A DNA stretch of 64,000 nt from an uncultured Eubacteriales bacterium (GTDB taxonomy: Bacteria; Bacillota; Clostridia; Oscillospirales; Acutalibacteraceae). The stretch spans positions 70,186 to 134,185 of the forward strand of contig CAKSNE010000004.1 in NCBI GenBank assembly GCA_934476085.1. Reading direction: 5' to 3'. The position numbers were made by a program, and so were the translations under genes. The notes beneath the pieces are model-generated. The model saw only the letters and a program-made list of their open reading frames with translations, was not told the origin of the DNA and did not search any database. Below are positions 1-10,253 of the stretch, piece after piece (positions within the stretch are counted from its first letter, which is position 1; every line of letters starts with the position of its first letter).

Positions 1-641
1 CGTACAGTTTCAATCAAATCGGCAGCGGATTTTAGTTTTTGACGAAGTGTTCTTATATGTACATCAACAGTTCTTGATTCGCCGTCAAAAGAATAACCCC
101 AAATTTTATTTAAAATTTGATCTCTGGTTTTTACAATTCCACGGTTTTCCAAAAGATAACAAAGCATCTCAAATTCTTTTAGCGTTAGTACTATTTTTTC
201 GCCGTTTACCTTAACTTTATGACGCGAAGGGCATACATAAAGCGGTCCAATGCTGTATTCCACTTCATTACTTTCTTTTGGAGTTCTGCGAAGAAGAGCT
301 TTTATACGAGCAATAAGCTCCATCATTCCAAAAGGCTTTGGCAAGTAGTCATCAGCACCATTATCAAAACCGATTACCTTATCATATTCGGAACTTTTAG
401 CGGTAAGCATCATAATCGGAAGGCTGTTTGTAACAGATGAAGCACGAAGCTTTTTCAAAATTGACAAGCCATCTTCACCCGGAAGCATTATATCAAGTAA
501 AACCAAATCAGGTATTTTATTTTCCATAGCTGCCCAAAAACTTTCTGCACTTTCAAATCCGACGGCTTCCATATTAGTATTATTCAGAGTGTAAACAACT
601 AATTCTCTGATATTTTCATCATCTTCAACTAAATAAATCAT
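1..641 (-). CDS. OmpR/PhoB-family response regulator (3' end cut by window)
   Basis: Transcription regulator of a two-component system; cytoplasmic, DNA-binding. Reading the minus strand from an ATG at 641 gives about 213 residues before the window edge. The start has a strong AAGGAGGG ribosome site. An N-terminal receiver domain (about 1-115) shows the acidic pair (VEDDE), the phospho-acceptor Asp in LVLLDIMLPG, the Thr in MLTAKS and the Lys in LAKPF. A C-terminal winged helix follows, with the family signature RTVDVHIRTLRQKL. Only the last residues should be missing. A partner histidine kinase is probably just outside the window; that is inference. Which PhoB-like regulator it is cannot be decided here. 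Confidence 0.93.
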   Translation of the reverse strand, partial: MIYLVEDDENIRELVVYTLNNTNMEAVGFESAESFWAAMENKIPDLVLLDIMLPGEDGLSILKKLRASSVTNSLPIMMLTAKSSEYDKVIGFDNGADDYLPKPFGMMELIARIKALLRRTPKESNEVEYSIGPLYVCPSRHKVKVNGEKIVLTLKEFEMLCYLLENRGIVKTRDQILNKIWGYSFDGESRTVDVHIRTLRQKLKSAADLIETV

Positions 642-676
642 ATTTTTACCCTCCTTGACAACTTTTATTGTAACAG

Positions 677-703
677 AAAAGGCTTGTAAATTACAAGCCT
701 TTT
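677..703 (-). terminator. Rho-independent terminator after the cohesin-like gene
   Basis: Perfect 13-bp inverted repeat (677-689 and 691-703) just downstream of the stop at 713, followed on the minus strand by a T-rich run. The stem also overlaps a possible promoter (TACAAT box) for the response regulator. Confidence 0.75.
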
Positions 704-712
704 CAAAAAATT

Positions 713-1771
713 TTACTTAATTTTAACTTTTACAGTTTTTGACCAATCGCTATATATTTTTTTACCGCTGACAATTGAAAAAGCTCTAACTCTTACATAA
801 TAAGTTTTTTTAGATTTTAATCTCTTAATAACTAAAGATTTTTTCTTAACATTCAATTTTTTAACTTTAGCTTTTTTTAACTTTTTATTTGTAGAGTATT
901 TAACTTCATAACCGGTTGCACCGTTAACTGCCTTTTTAAGCTTAACAGTCATTCTTTTCTTGCCTTTAACAAGCTTTACAACAGGTTTTGAATTGAGTTT
1001 TGTAATTGTTGATTTAGTAGTGGTTGTTGTAGCAACAGTCGAAATTGTACCTGCAGTAGTTTTTACAGTAGCACTAGTGCTTGAAGTAGGACTGCCGGTA
1101 CTGCTTGATGAGCTAGTACTATTTGATGAAGAGGTAGTGCTTGATGAACTAGTACTACTTGATGAACTCGAAGTAGTGCTTGACGAACTCGAAGTAGTAG
1201 TAGAATTTTCTTCTCCGTTACCGACAACCGTTACATAAGCTTTACCGAAAGTAAATTCAACACCTTGATTATTTATATCTATAATGCTGTCATCTTTGCT
1301 GTAATTAATCAAATCAATAGAATATATACCGGCTTTAGCGTCATCAGCAACCTTAAAATAAAGTGTAAAAAGATCGCCGTTTTTATTATTTGAAACAATA
1401 TTACCTGTGCTATTTGTATACAAATAAACTAATTCATTACCAGACAAAGGGCTAAACAAACCATGATCATAATTTTGACCTACATCATACTTTGGAAAAG
1501 TACCGTATTTATTGGTTTCGCCTTCAACTAATGATAATTTTTTATCATAACTAAACTCAAGTCTAATACCCCAAATACCCGGGTTATTTCCGATTGAATA
1601 AGTAACTTTAGCTATTTCACCGGCTTTTACAGGTTCCGAAACTGCTTCAATATAAGGTTTTGTTTTATCAAGCTCAGCCGGTGTATCGGCATTTGCAATT
1701 ACAGTTGCAACAATAGAAAGAAGCAAAACAAAACAAACAACTGTGCTGAGCAGTTTTTTAGTATTTTTCAT
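713..1771 (-). CDS. secreted cohesin-like protein with Ser/Thr linker and FN3-like domain
   Basis: Product of 352 residues. A signal peptide (1-28) is followed by a beta-sandwich (about 35-185) whose pattern (KAGEIAKVTYSI, then NNPGIWGIRLEFSYD) matches cohesin/cohesin-like modules. Next comes a Ser/Thr-only linker (about 190-260) and a Lys-rich C-terminal module (about 265-352) resembling the fibronectin type III-like domains common in Ruminococcaceae surface proteins (YEVKYSTNKKLKKAK, TYYVRVRAF). There is no dockerin, SLH or LPxTG motif. The role is inferred to be extracellular protein-protein or wall binding; no cellulosome partner lies nearby. It has its own promoter overlapping the end of secA and its own terminator. 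Confidence 0.75.
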   Translation of the reverse strand: MKNTKKLLSTVVCFVLLLSIVATVIANADTPAELDKTKPYIEAVSEPVKAGEIAKVTYSIGNNPGIWGIRLEFSYDKKLSLVEGETNKYGTFPKYDVGQNYDHGLFSPLSGNELVYLYTNSTGNIVSNNKNGDLFTLYFKVADDAKAGIYSIDLINYSKDDSIIDINNQGVEFTFGKAYVTVVGNGEENSTTTSSSSSTTSSSSSSTSSSSTTSSSNSTSSSSSTGSPTSSTSATVKTTAGTISTVATTTTTKSTITKLNSKPVVKLVKGKKRMTVKLKKAVNGATGYEVKYSTNKKLKKAKVKKLNVKKKSLVIKRLKSKKTYYVRVRAFSIVSGKKIYSDWSKTVKVKIK

Positions 1772-1802
1772 ATTTACCTCCGCACAAATAATACTTTATT
1801 TC

Positions 1803-1831
1803 ATAATATCACAAATATCATAAATAATCAA
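1803..1831 (-). promoter_or_regulatory. sigma-A promoter for the cohesin-like gene
   Basis: On the minus strand, TTGATT (1826-1831), a 17-nt spacer, then TATTAT (1803-1808), about 30 bp upstream of the start codon at 1771. Confidence 0.6.
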
Positions 1832-1834
1832 TGA

Positions 1835-4579
1835 TTATTCATATCTGCCGCAGCATTTTTTATACTTCTTACCGCTGCCGCATGGACAAGGATCATTTCT
1901 GCCCGGTTTTTTCTCTTTTTTAATAGGCTCTTTTTTAAGTGAACCGTCATCAGCACCTGATTCACCGGTTACTTTAGCTACTTTTTCGCGTTCAAGATGT
2001 TCGTTTTCACGAATTCTTACATTTAAAATACGCTTTGTAGTTTCTTCTTTAATTGATTCGGTCATTGCATTAAACATATCATAACCTTCATTACGATATT
2101 CAACAACAGGATCATGCTGACCATAAGAACGAAGGTGGATACCGTTACGGAGTTCATCCATAGCGTCAATATGCTCCATCCAATGAGTATCAACACAACG
2201 AAGAAGAACAACACGCTCGATTTCACGCATAAGTTCGCTGCCGAACTCTTCTTCTTTTTCAGCGTATTTTTTCATTGCGATTTCATTAAGCTTATCAATA
2301 ACATCTTGTTTTTCAAGTTTGTTTAAGTCATCATTGGTATAATCTAATGCATCGCCGATTTCAAGCCAAGTGCCGATTTCATTTTTAAGACCGTCAAAAT
2401 TCCATTCTTCAGCAATATCAGCTGATAAATAGTGATTAGAGATTTCTTTAATTGTATCTTTAACCATGCCCTTAACGGTTCCTGTAATATCATCACCGTC
2501 AATAACTTTATTTCTCTGATCATAAATAATTGTACGCTGAACATTCATAACATCGTCGAAATCAAGAACGCTCTTACGAATTGAGAAGTTACGATACTCA
2601 ATTTTTTCTTGAGCCGATTCAATACGCTTTGAAAGCATCTTCATTTCAAGCGGCATATCTTCGTCAACCTTTAAGGTTTCCATCATATTATAAATTCTCT
2701 CGCCACCGAACAAACGCATTAAATCGTCTTCAAGAGAAATATAAAATCTTGATTCACCCGGATCGCCCTGACGACCTGCACGACCACGCAACTGATTATC
2801 AATACGGCGTGATTCATGACGCTCTGTACCGATAATGCAAAGACCACCGGCTTCGATAACACGCTCAGCCTCAGGTTTAATTTCTTCTTTAAATTTCTGA
2901 TTAAGTTCAGCAAAGGTTTTTCTTGCATTTAAGATTTCTTGATCTTCGGTTTCAGCAAAACCTGTTGCTTCGGCAATCATATCATCTTCAAAGCCTTGCT
3001 TTTTCATAGCCGCTTTAGCCATGTATTCAGCGTTACCGCCGAGCATAATATCAGTACCACGACCAGCCATATTTGTAGCGATTGTTACAGCACCAAACTG
3101 ACCTGCCTGAGCAATGATTTCAGCTTCTTTACGATGGTTTTTAGCATTAAGTACATTATGTTTAACGCCTTGTTTTTTAAGCATTTTGCTAAGGCGTTCT
3201 GATTTTTCAATTGAAATTGTACCAACCAAAACAGGCTGTCCTTTTTCATGGCGGGCAACAATATCTTTAATAACTGCATTGAATTTAGCAAGCTCTGTTT
3301 TATAAACAATATCAGGATTATCAATTCTTGCCATTGGTTTATTTGTTGGAATTTCAACAACATCAAGTTTATAAATTTCAGCAAACTCTTGTGACTCGGT
3401 AAGCGCAGTACCTGTCATACCTGAAAGTTTATCGTAAAGTCTAAAGAAGTTTTGGAATGTAATAGTTGCAAGAGTTTTAGACTCGTTAGCAATTTTTACG
3501 CCTTCTTTAGCTTCAATAGCCTGGTGTAAGCCTTCGTTATAACGACGGCCAAACATCAAACGACCGGTAAATTCATCAACGATAATAACCTCGCCGTCTT
3601 TTACAACATAGTCAATATCTCTATGCATTACACCATGAGCTTTAATAGCCTGGTCGATATGATGAACAATTGTAATGTTATCGGCATCATTAAGATTTTC
3701 GAGTCCGAAATATTCTTCGGCCTTTTTAACACCGTTTGCAGTTAAAGTAGCTGTTTTTGCTTTTTCATCAACAATATAATCGCCGTCTTCGTCAACCTGT
3801 TCTTCAGCTTCCTGTTTATCATTAATCTGTTTAACTTTAACCATTTTTAATGATTTAGCAAAAGAATTTGCTCTTTGATAAAGGTCAGTTGATTTTTCGC
3901 CTTGACCTGAAATAATAAGCGGAGTTCTGGCTTCATCAATCAAAATTGAGTCAACCTCATCGACAATAGCAAAGCTATGTCCACGCTGAACACGCTCTTC
4001 TTTATAAGTAACCATATTGTCACGAAGATAGTCAAAACCTAATTCGTTGTTAGTACAATATGTAATATCGGCATTATAAGCTTCACGGCGAGCTTCGCCT
4101 TCAATATCATGAGTAATAAGACCGACAGTAAGACCTAAAAATCTATAAAGCTTGCCCATCCACTCAGAGTCACGTTTTGCAAGGTAATCGTTTACTGTTA
4201 CAATATGAACGCCTTTGCCTGAAAGCGCATTAAGGTAAGCCGGTAAAGTAGCAACCAATGTTTTACCTTCACCGGTTTTCATCTCGGCAATTCTGCCTTG
4301 GTGTAAAACGATACCGCCTATAACCTGTACAGGATAAGGACGCATACCCAAAACCCTGTCAGCACCTTCACGGCAAACCGCAAAAGCCTCAGGTAAAATA
4401 TCATCTAAAGTTTCACCGGCATTTAGACGATCTTTAAATTCAGCAGTTTTTAAGCGAAGTTCATCATCAGATAATTTTTTATATTCATCCTCATAAGATA
4501 AAACCTTTTGCTTAATAGGCTCTACTTTTTTTAATTCTTTTTTAGAGTAAGAACCAAGTAATATATCTCTAATTCCCAT
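1835..4579 (-). CDS. secA: protein translocase subunit SecA
   Basis: ATPase motor that pushes preproteins through SecYEG at the membrane. Product of 914 residues, normal for bacterial SecA. Visible motifs are Walker A (MKTGEGKTL, about 100), the DEAD-box DEVD (about 207), the preprotein cross-linking domain, motif [12 protein letters not shown], the arginine-rich [10 protein letters not shown] near 640, and a C-terminal SEC-C zinc motif ([18 protein letters not shown]). The start has a spaced AAAGGA site. It appears to be a single-gene unit; prfB, often adjacent in other Firmicutes, is not here. Confidence 0.98.
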   Translation of the reverse strand: MGIRDILLGSYSKKELKKVEPIKQKVLSYEDEYKKLSDDELRLKTAEFKDRLNAGETLDDILPEAFAVCREGADRVLGMRPYPVQVIGGIVLHQGRIAEMKTGEGKTLVATLPAYLNALSGKGVHIVTVNDYLAKRDSEWMGKLYRFLGLTVGLITHDIEGEARREAYNADITYCTNNELGFDYLRDNMVTYKEERVQRGHSFAIVDEVDSILIDEARTPLIISGQGEKSTDLYQRANSFAKSLKMVKVKQINDKQEAEEQVDEDGDYIVDEKAKTATLTANGVKKAEEYFGLENLNDADNITIVHHIDQAIKAHGVMHRDIDYVVKDGEVIIVDEFTGRLMFGRRYNEGLHQAIEAKEGVKIANESKTLATITFQNFFRLYDKLSGMTGTALTESQEFAEIYKLDVVEIPTNKPMARIDNPDIVYKTELAKFNAVIKDIVARHEKGQPVLVGTISIEKSERLSKMLKKQGVKHNVLNAKNHRKEAEIIAQAGQFGAVTIATNMAGRGTDIMLGGNAEYMAKAAMKKQGFEDDMIAEATGFAETEDQEILNARKTFAELNQKFKEEIKPEAERVIEAGGLCIIGTERHESRRIDNQLRGRAGRQGDPGESRFYISLEDDLMRLFGGERIYNMMETLKVDEDMPLEMKMLSKRIESAQEKIEYRNFSIRKSVLDFDDVMNVQRTIIYDQRNKVIDGDDITGTVKGMVKDTIKEISNHYLSADIAEEWNFDGLKNEIGTWLEIGDALDYTNDDLNKLEKQDVIDKLNEIAMKKYAEKEEEFGSELMREIERVVLLRCVDTHWMEHIDAMDELRNGIHLRSYGQHDPVVEYRNEGYDMFNAMTESIKEETTKRILNVRIRENEHLEREKVAKVTGESGADDGSLKKEPIKKEKKPGRNDPCPCGSGKKYKKCCGRYE

Positions 4580-4783
4580 TTTTAAAAAATTCCTTTCAAG
4601 AATTTAAATTTTAGTCTGGATGTATTTATCCAATTGTATATATAATACCACAAAACACAATTAAAAAAAAGAATAATTTGTAAACAAATTCACATATTTA
4701 GCATTTTGCACAAATCACAAATTTATATTTATTTAAAAGCACTAATAAAGCGTAAAAATAGTGTTAAATAAACTAAAAACAAA
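4580..4783. other. intergenic region upstream of secA
   Basis: About 200 AT-rich bases without a gene. A half-site TTTGCACAAAT at 4705-4715 resembles the arms of the palindrome at 33169-33195, but no second arm is present. I see no convincing -35/-10 pair. Confidence 0.4.
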
Positions 4784-4816
4784 AAACCACAATCTGATTT
4801 TAACAGACTGTGGTTT
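4784..4816 (-). terminator. terminator of the proS operon
   Basis: Stem 4784-4796 with 4804-4816 (AAACCACA/TGTGGTTT core, one G-T wobble), directly downstream of the stop at 4827. Confidence 0.7.
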
Positions 4817-4826
4817 ATAAATTTAA

Positions 4827-5645
4827 TTAAATATATAAGTCATCGTCATCATTTTTTTCGTTTTTATCATTGAATATATCATTATCAATATTTCTTGAAT
4901 TAGAAGCTTTAGGCTTAAAATCATTATTATGATTTTTATTGCTAAACGATGAAATATCAACAACAGTGGTTTTATCAAGATTTTCATCAGCTGACACAGT
5001 CGGTCTTTGATACTGTTGTCTTTGTTGAGTTTTTGGTTCATCAAATCTTGCAGCAGTATCTAACTTAGGGGCGTCGTTTTTTTTAGCAACTTTTTTATTG
5101 CCTTTGCCGTTTCCTTTACCGCTGTATTTGCCATATTTCTTTTTATATCTGACATTAATGACAACAAGAGCTATAACACAACCGATCATAACAACTAATG
5201 ATAGCCATTTTATCGGGCGATATTTGCTACCATAGTTTATAATATTTTTTGCAGCAGTTGTTGCTTCTGTTGTTGTTTCGGTTGTCTGGATTTCTTTAGT
5301 TTCCTTTGTTTCAGCAGTAGCTTCGGTTGTATAACCCGAAGTTACAATTCCGGCAGGAGAAGATTTTGCTTTTGTTGTAGTTGTTTTTTTAGCATAAGTA
5401 GGGTCAGCGGAAGTTGCTTTTTTTGTTTTTTTGATTGTAGTTTTTAAAGCATAAGTTGTTGCTTCTGTTGGAGTTGTAGCTTTTGTAGTTGTATGATGAG
5501 TTGTAGTAGCTTTTGTAGCAACCGTTTCAGTAGGTTTTGCAGTTGTATCATCGCTGTCCGGTTCAGCAGAAACCGAGAAGAAACACATACAACTAATCAT
5601 AAACAACATTACTAAAAGGCAAGATAAAATGTTAGTTCTTTTCAT
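4827..5645 (-). CDS. Thr-rich single-pass membrane protein of unknown function
   Basis: I do not recognise a family. The 272 residues show a signal peptide (1-27, ending VSA), a Thr/Lys/Ala-rich mucin-like extracellular stretch (about 30-135) and one transmembrane helix (about 145-165, WLSLVVMIGCVIALVVI). The cytoplasmic tail is basic at first, then Gln/Asn/Asp-rich and ends DDDDLYI. The start lies 10 bp after the proS stop, so it is probably co-transcribed with proS. The topology suggests a surface-exposed stalk anchored in the membrane; the function is unknown. Confidence 0.7.
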   Translation of the reverse strand: MKRTNILSCLLVMLFMISCMCFFSVSAEPDSDDTTAKPTETVATKATTTHHTTTKATTPTEATTYALKTTIKKTKKATSADPTYAKKTTTTKAKSSPAGIVTSGYTTEATAETKETKEIQTTETTTEATTAAKNIINYGSKYRPIKWLSLVVMIGCVIALVVINVRYKKKYGKYSGKGNGKGNKKVAKKNDAPKLDTAARFDEPKTQQRQQYQRPTVSADENLDKTTVVDISSFSNKNHNNDFKPKASNSRNIDNDIFNDKNEKNDDDDLYI

Positions 5646-5655
5646 AATTCAGACC

Positions 5656-7110
5656 TTAATAAGCCTTTCCCCAATAAACAAGTGTTTTTGCAGGTTTTCC
5701 GCAACAAACGCATTTATCAGATAATTTTTCATCGGTAAACGGTATACATCTTGAACCGACACCGGTAACTTCCTTAACTTTATCTTCACACTCTTCGCTA
5801 CCGCACCACATAGCTTTTATAAAGCCATCGCCGTTTTCTTCAAGAACTTTTGTAATTTCATCCATTGTAGTACAAGAATAAGTGCGTCTTTCTCTGTTTT
5901 CAAGAGCTTTTTCATAAAGTCCGTCGTGAACTTCCTGTAACTTTTCTTCAACGGTTTTTGCAAAAGTTTCAAGCATATTTTCGAGTGAAACAACTGTTTT
6001 CTCACGATTATGGCGAGTTACAACAACGCATTGACCGTTTTCAATATCTCTAGGACCTATTTCAACACGAACAGGAACGCCTTTCATTTCGTATTCAGAG
6101 AATTTCCAACCCGGTGAGTTTTCGCTATCATCAACTTTTACTCTGATACCGTTAGCCTTTAATTTTTCTTCAAGTTCATGAGCCTTATCAAGAACGCCTT
6201 CCTTATGCTGAGCAATAGGAATAATAACAACTTGAATCGGAGCTACGGCAGGTGGCAAAACAAGACCGTTATCATCGCCATGAGTCATAATAATAGCACC
6301 AATCAAACGGGTAGTCATACCCCAAGATGTTTGATGCGGATAAACTTTTTTATTTTGTTTATCAGCATATTGAATATCAAAAGCCTTTGCAAAACCATCG
6401 CCAAAGTAGTGAGATGTACCTGCTTGCAACGCTTTACCATCATGCATTAAAGCTTCAATTGCATAAGTAGAAACTGCACCGGCAAATTTATCAGACTCAG
6501 TCTTTTTACCTTTAACAACAGGCATAGCCAAAGCGTCTTTACAGAAGTCTGCATAAACATTAAGCATTTTTTCTGTTTCTTCAATAGCTTCTTCGGCAGT
6601 TGCATGAATTGTATGACCTTCTTGCCATAAGAATTCTCTGGAACGCAAGAAAGGACGGGTAGTCTTTTCCCAACGAACAACCGAAACCCATTGGTTATAG
6701 AGTTTTGGCAAGTCACGGTGTGATTGAATAATATTTTTATAATGCTCACAGAAAAGAGTTTCAGAAGTAGGACGAACGCAAAGTCTTTCTTCTAATTCTT
6801 CCTGTCCGCCGTGAGTTACCCAAGCAACTTCAGGGGCAAAACCTTCAACATGGTCTTTTTCTTTTTGTAAAAGAGATTCAGGAATAAACATAGGCATACA
6901 AACATTTTCATGTCCTGTTTCCTTAAATTTATTATCAAGAATTTTCTGAATATTCTCCCAAATTGCATAACCGTAAGGGCGAATAACCATACAACCCTTT
7001 ACGCTTGTGTATTCAATTAATTCGGCTTTTTTGCATATATCAGTATACCATTTGGCAAAATCCTCATCCATTGAGGTAATATGCTCAACCATTTTTTTGT
7101 TATCAGCCAT
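5656..7110 (-). CDS. proS: prolyl-tRNA synthetase, archaeal-like short type
   Basis: Charges tRNA-Pro with proline. The 484 residues match the short type (ProS type 3) rather than the roughly 570-residue bacterial type with an editing insertion. Class II motifs are visible: motif 2 around [22 protein letters not shown], motif 3 around the DDNGLVLPP region, an anticodon-binding domain (about 285-380), and a C-terminal Cys-rich zinc domain ([15 protein letters not shown]) ending in the typical aromatic WGKAY. It has its own promoter at 7151-7179. No T-box leader fits in the short upstream gap. Confidence 0.96.
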   Translation of the reverse strand: MADNKKMVEHITSMDEDFAKWYTDICKKAELIEYTSVKGCMVIRPYGYAIWENIQKILDNKFKETGHENVCMPMFIPESLLQKEKDHVEGFAPEVAWVTHGGQEELEERLCVRPTSETLFCEHYKNIIQSHRDLPKLYNQWVSVVRWEKTTRPFLRSREFLWQEGHTIHATAEEAIEETEKMLNVYADFCKDALAMPVVKGKKTESDKFAGAVSTYAIEALMHDGKALQAGTSHYFGDGFAKAFDIQYADKQNKKVYPHQTSWGMTTRLIGAIIMTHGDDNGLVLPPAVAPIQVVIIPIAQHKEGVLDKAHELEEKLKANGIRVKVDDSENSPGWKFSEYEMKGVPVRVEIGPRDIENGQCVVVTRHNREKTVVSLENMLETFAKTVEEKLQEVHDGLYEKALENRERRTYSCTTMDEITKVLEENGDGFIKAMWCGSEECEDKVKEVTGVGSRCIPFTDEKLSDKCVCCGKPAKTLVYWGKAY

Positions 7111-7150
7111 TTTTAGCCTCCAAAATCTAAATCTTTATCAATAATAATTA

Positions 7151-7179
7151 ATTATATTATAAATTACGCAAAAATTCAA
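7151..7179 (-). promoter_or_regulatory. sigma-A promoter for proS
   Basis: Minus strand TTGAAT (7174-7179), 17-nt spacer, TATAAT (7151-7156), about 40 bp upstream of the proS start. Confidence 0.7.
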
Positions 7180-7193
7180 CATTTTTTGATAAA

Positions 7194-8192
7194 TTAAAAA
7201 TGCTCTGCTTTTTTATCTCTCATCATCAAGTTATTTATAGCGTCTTTTGCATTCATATTTTCATAAAGAATTTTGTAACATTCATTTACAATCGGCATTT
7301 CAATATTGTATTTATCCGCCAATTTTTTAGCACTGGCTGTTGCATAATAGCCTTCAACCGTACCGACTTCTTCTCTGGCTTTTTCAATCGGAACACCCTG
7401 ACCGACCAAAACGCCAAACGAACGGTTTCTTGAATGAACAGAAGTACAAGTAACAACCAAATCGCCGATACCCGAAAGGCCTGCAAAAGTTAATCGCTCA
7501 GCGCCCATTGCAACACCGAGTTTAGAAATTTCATTAATTCCGCGAGTTATAATAGCCGCAATAGTATTGTCTCCTAAATTCATACCTTTTATAATACCGG
7601 CTGAAACAGCGATAATATTTTTAAGTGCCGCACCGACTTCAACGCCGATAACATCGGCATTTGTATAAATTCTGAAATAATCGTTTGATAAAAGCCTTTG
7701 AATTTCTTTAGCAGCATTAATATCATCACTTGCAGAAACAATAGAAGTAGGAATTTTTCTTGCAACCTCTTCTGCGTGAGACGGACCTGATAAAACAACA
7801 ACAGGATTATTAGGCAACTGTCCCTTAATAACCTGAGAAAATCTTTGTAAAGTATCTTTTTCAAAGCCTTTTGCAACAGAAACAATAATAGTTTCATCAG
7901 TTACATAGTCTTTTAACATATCCGCAGTTTCTTCAACCGCAAAAGAAGGAGTAGCAATAATAACAACATCACTGTCTTTTATATCATTGTTATCATAAGT
8001 AAGCTTGATATCTTCATCTATTTTAACGCCTTTTAAAAGCGGATTTTCACGAGTTTTTTCAAGATTTTCGATTTCTTCTTTAAACTTGCCCCAAATAACG
8101 GTTTTATGATTACAGCTGTTTGATAAAATAGCAAGTGCAGTACCCCAACCGCCTGAACCTAAAACAGTAATCTTCTTCATTTTATCGCTCAA
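7194..8192 (-). CDS. gpsA: glycerol-3-phosphate dehydrogenase [NAD(P)+]
   Basis: Reduces dihydroxyacetone phosphate to sn-glycerol-3-phosphate, the backbone for phospholipids. The 332-residue product begins with the Rossmann motif VLGSGGWGTALA. It carries the family signature around VVLSGPSHAEE, the catalytic lysine region GAALKNIIAVSAG, and a helical C-terminal domain. The start overlaps the plsY stop by 4 bp. The next step of the pathway, PlsY, is the adjacent upstream gene, so the two form a phospholipid-precursor unit. Confidence 0.97.
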   Translation of the reverse strand: MSDKMKKITVLGSGGWGTALAILSNSCNHKTVIWGKFKEEIENLEKTRENPLLKGVKIDEDIKLTYDNNDIKDSDVVIIATPSFAVEETADMLKDYVTDETIIVSVAKGFEKDTLQRFSQVIKGQLPNNPVVVLSGPSHAEEVARKIPTSIVSASDDINAAKEIQRLLSNDYFRIYTNADVIGVEVGAALKNIIAVSAGIIKGMNLGDNTIAAIITRGINEISKLGVAMGAERLTFAGLSGIGDLVVTCTSVHSRNRSFGVLVGQGVPIEKAREEVGTVEGYYATASAKKLADKYNIEMPIVNECYKILYENMNAKDAINNLMMRDKKAEHF

Positions 8193-8914
8193 CCTTTCTT
8201 TTTACTGCCGATTTTATTTTCTGTTCCGTTTATCAATCTTTTGATGTTTGATTTATGCTTTAAAATTACCATTGATGACATAACAGCCATTAAAACAGTA
8301 GCCACAATAGCTTGATGCGAGCCAAACATTATGTAATCATTGGTTTTGTCAAAAAATATGTAAACACAAGGAATTGCAGCGGTAACCGCAACAATTGACG
8401 AAATAGAAACGATTTTTGTTGTAAATGTTAAAACTAAAAACAATGAAAAACAAATAAGAGCAGTCATCGGTTGAAAAGCAGCGGCACAACCTACAATAGT
8501 AGCTACGCCTTTACCGCCTTTAAATCCAAAAAATATCGGAAACATATGACCTATAAGACAGAATATTGCGACAGCAAAAGCCACAATATCAGGATTAATA
8601 TATCTATCAATAATATCTGTACCGCTTGTAACAGGGCATATAACCATTGCTAATTTTTCAAATAAATATTTGCCCAACAACACCGCAACAGTACCCTTTA
8701 AAAAGTCACCCAAAAATGTTAATATACCCGGTAATTTACCGGAAGTTCTCATAACATTTGTCATACCTGCATTACCTGAGCCGTGTTCTCTGACATCGGT
8801 ATGAGAAAAGATTTTTGTAAAAATAATTGCAAAGTTGATACTGCCGAGCAAATAGGCGACAATACAAAAGATTAAAACAGAAATAATTTCTGCAATTAAA
8901 ACGCTGTTAACCAT
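8189..8914 (-). CDS. plsY: acyl-phosphate:glycerol-3-phosphate acyltransferase PlsY
   Basis: Membrane enzyme that puts the first acyl chain on glycerol-3-phosphate. Family motifs are LLGSINFAIIF, the Gly-rich HGSGNAGMTNVMR, and the third motif GFKGGKGVATIVG. It has five to six hydrophobic helices. I chose the ATG at 8914 (241 residues, MVNSVLIAE) because AGGAGA lies 8 nt upstream. An ATG at 8941 would add nine charged residues and enlarge the overlap with der. The gene overlaps der by 8 bp and gpsA by 4 bp, so translation is coupled. Confidence 0.95.
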   Translation of the reverse strand: MVNSVLIAEIISVLIFCIVAYLLGSINFAIIFTKIFSHTDVREHGSGNAGMTNVMRTSGKLPGILTFLGDFLKGTVAVLLGKYLFEKLAMVICPVTSGTDIIDRYINPDIVAFAVAIFCLIGHMFPIFFGFKGGKGVATIVGCAAAFQPMTALICFSLFLVLTFTTKIVSISSIVAVTAAIPCVYIFFDKTNDYIMFGSHQAIVATVLMAVMSSMVILKHKSNIKRLINGTENKIGSKKKG

Positions 8915-10241
8915 TGAATTTTTCTCCTCTTTCTCTAACAATTATTTTAACAGGAGTGCCTTCAAGACCGAATGTTTGTCTGATTTGATTTTCAATATAT
9001 CTTTGATAAGAAAAATGAAAAAGCTGTGCATTGTTGCAAAAACAAACAAATGTCGGCGGAGCAGAAGTAGCCTGTGTCATATAATAAATTTTAAGCCTTT
9101 TACCCTTGTCCGACGGTGGCTGAACTCTTGCAGTAGCTTCTGACAAAAGTTCATTTAATCTACCTGTTGAAATACGCATATTATTTTGCTCATAAACATA
9201 CTTAATAAGCTCCATTAACTTATCAAGGCGTTGACCTGTGAGTGCTGAGATAAACAAAATCGGCGCATAACTCATAAATGAAAAATCAACCATTAAATCT
9301 TTGCGGTATTGGTCCATAGTTTTGCCGTCTTTTTCAACTAAATCCCACTTGTTAACCGCAATAATACAAGCCTTACCGCCTTCAAGTGCAATAGATGCAA
9401 CCTTTGAATCCTGTTCGGTAAAACCTTCTTTAGCGTCAATCATAATAACGCAAACATCGGCTCTTTCAACCGCCATTTTAGCACGGATAACCGAATATTT
9501 TTCGATTTTTTCATCAACTCTTGATTTTCTGCGAAGTCCCGCAGTATCAATAAAATTAAATCTGCCGTATTTATTTTCAACAGCAAAATCAATTGCGTCA
9601 CGGGTAGTGCCGGCAATGTCAGAAACAATCGCTCTGTTATCGCCCGCAATTTTATTAATAAGCGATGATTTACCTGCGTTAGGCTTACCGATAATCGCAA
9701 CATTAATTGTGCCGTCGGTATTTTCGCTTTCATCTTCTTCAAATGTTAAATATTCAAAAACAGCGTCAAGCAAGTCGCCTGTGCCGTGACCGTGAACAGA
9801 TGAAACTGCGATAGGCTCGCCAAGGCCTAAATTATAAAACTCATAAAATTCAGGCGGAACTTCGCCTATACCATCACATTTATTAACGCAAAGCACAACA
9901 GGTTTGCCTGATTTTTGTAACATAGCGGCAACTTCCGAATCCGCAGAGGTAACGCCTGATTTTAAATCAACAACAAAAACGATAGCCTGTGCCATATCAA
10001 TAGCAAGATTAGCCTGTGCTCTCATTTGAGATAAAATAATATCATCTGTTTTAGGCTCAATACCGCCTGTATCAATAAGCGAAATTGTTTTTCCACGCCA
10101 TTCGCAATCGCCGAAAATTCTATCTCTGGTAACACCCGGAGTATCATCGACAATCGACAAACGCTGACCTATTAATTTATTAAAAAGTGTGGATTTTCCG
10201 ACATTTGGACGTCCCACAACCGCAACTATTGGTTTAGCCAT
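8907..10241 (-). CDS. der: ribosome assembly GTPase Der (EngA)
   Basis: Tandem GTPase needed for 50S subunit maturation. The 444-residue product shows a first G domain (GRPNVGKST near 10, DTPG, NKCD), a second G domain (GKPNAGKSS near 183, DTAGL, NKWD) and a C-terminal KH-like domain. It sits between the DUF512/radical-SAM gene and plsY, the usual Firmicutes neighbourhood. Confidence 0.98.
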   Translation of the reverse strand: MAKPIVAVVGRPNVGKSTLFNKLIGQRLSIVDDTPGVTRDRIFGDCEWRGKTISLIDTGGIEPKTDDIILSQMRAQANLAIDMAQAIVFVVDLKSGVTSADSEVAAMLQKSGKPVVLCVNKCDGIGEVPPEFYEFYNLGLGEPIAVSSVHGHGTGDLLDAVFEYLTFEEDESENTDGTINVAIIGKPNAGKSSLINKIAGDNRAIVSDIAGTTRDAIDFAVENKYGRFNFIDTAGLRRKSRVDEKIEKYSVIRAKMAVERADVCVIMIDAKEGFTEQDSKVASIALEGGKACIIAVNKWDLVEKDGKTMDQYRKDLMVDFSFMSYAPILFISALTGQRLDKLMELIKYVYEQNNMRISTGRLNELLSEATARVQPPSDKGKRLKIYYMTQATSAPPTFVCFCNNAQLFHFSYQRYIENQIRQTFGLEGTPVKIIVRERGEKFNG

Positions 10242-10253
10242 AGTTTTTCTCCT

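Noticed and set aside
960..1238. Plus-strand frame rich in Val and Leu
   Set aside because: It is the antisense of the Ser/Thr linker codons of the cohesin-like gene, with no ribosome site.
2114..3384. Several frames of 60-100 codons on both strands inside secA
   Set aside because: All are shadows of the well-supported secA frame and show no family motif.
7111..7193. T-box leader before proS
   Set aside because: Only about 40 nt lie between the promoter and the start codon, too short for a T-box.
8915..8941. Longer start for plsY
   Set aside because: The ATG at 8914 has a much better ribosome site, and the extra residues are charged and not family-like.
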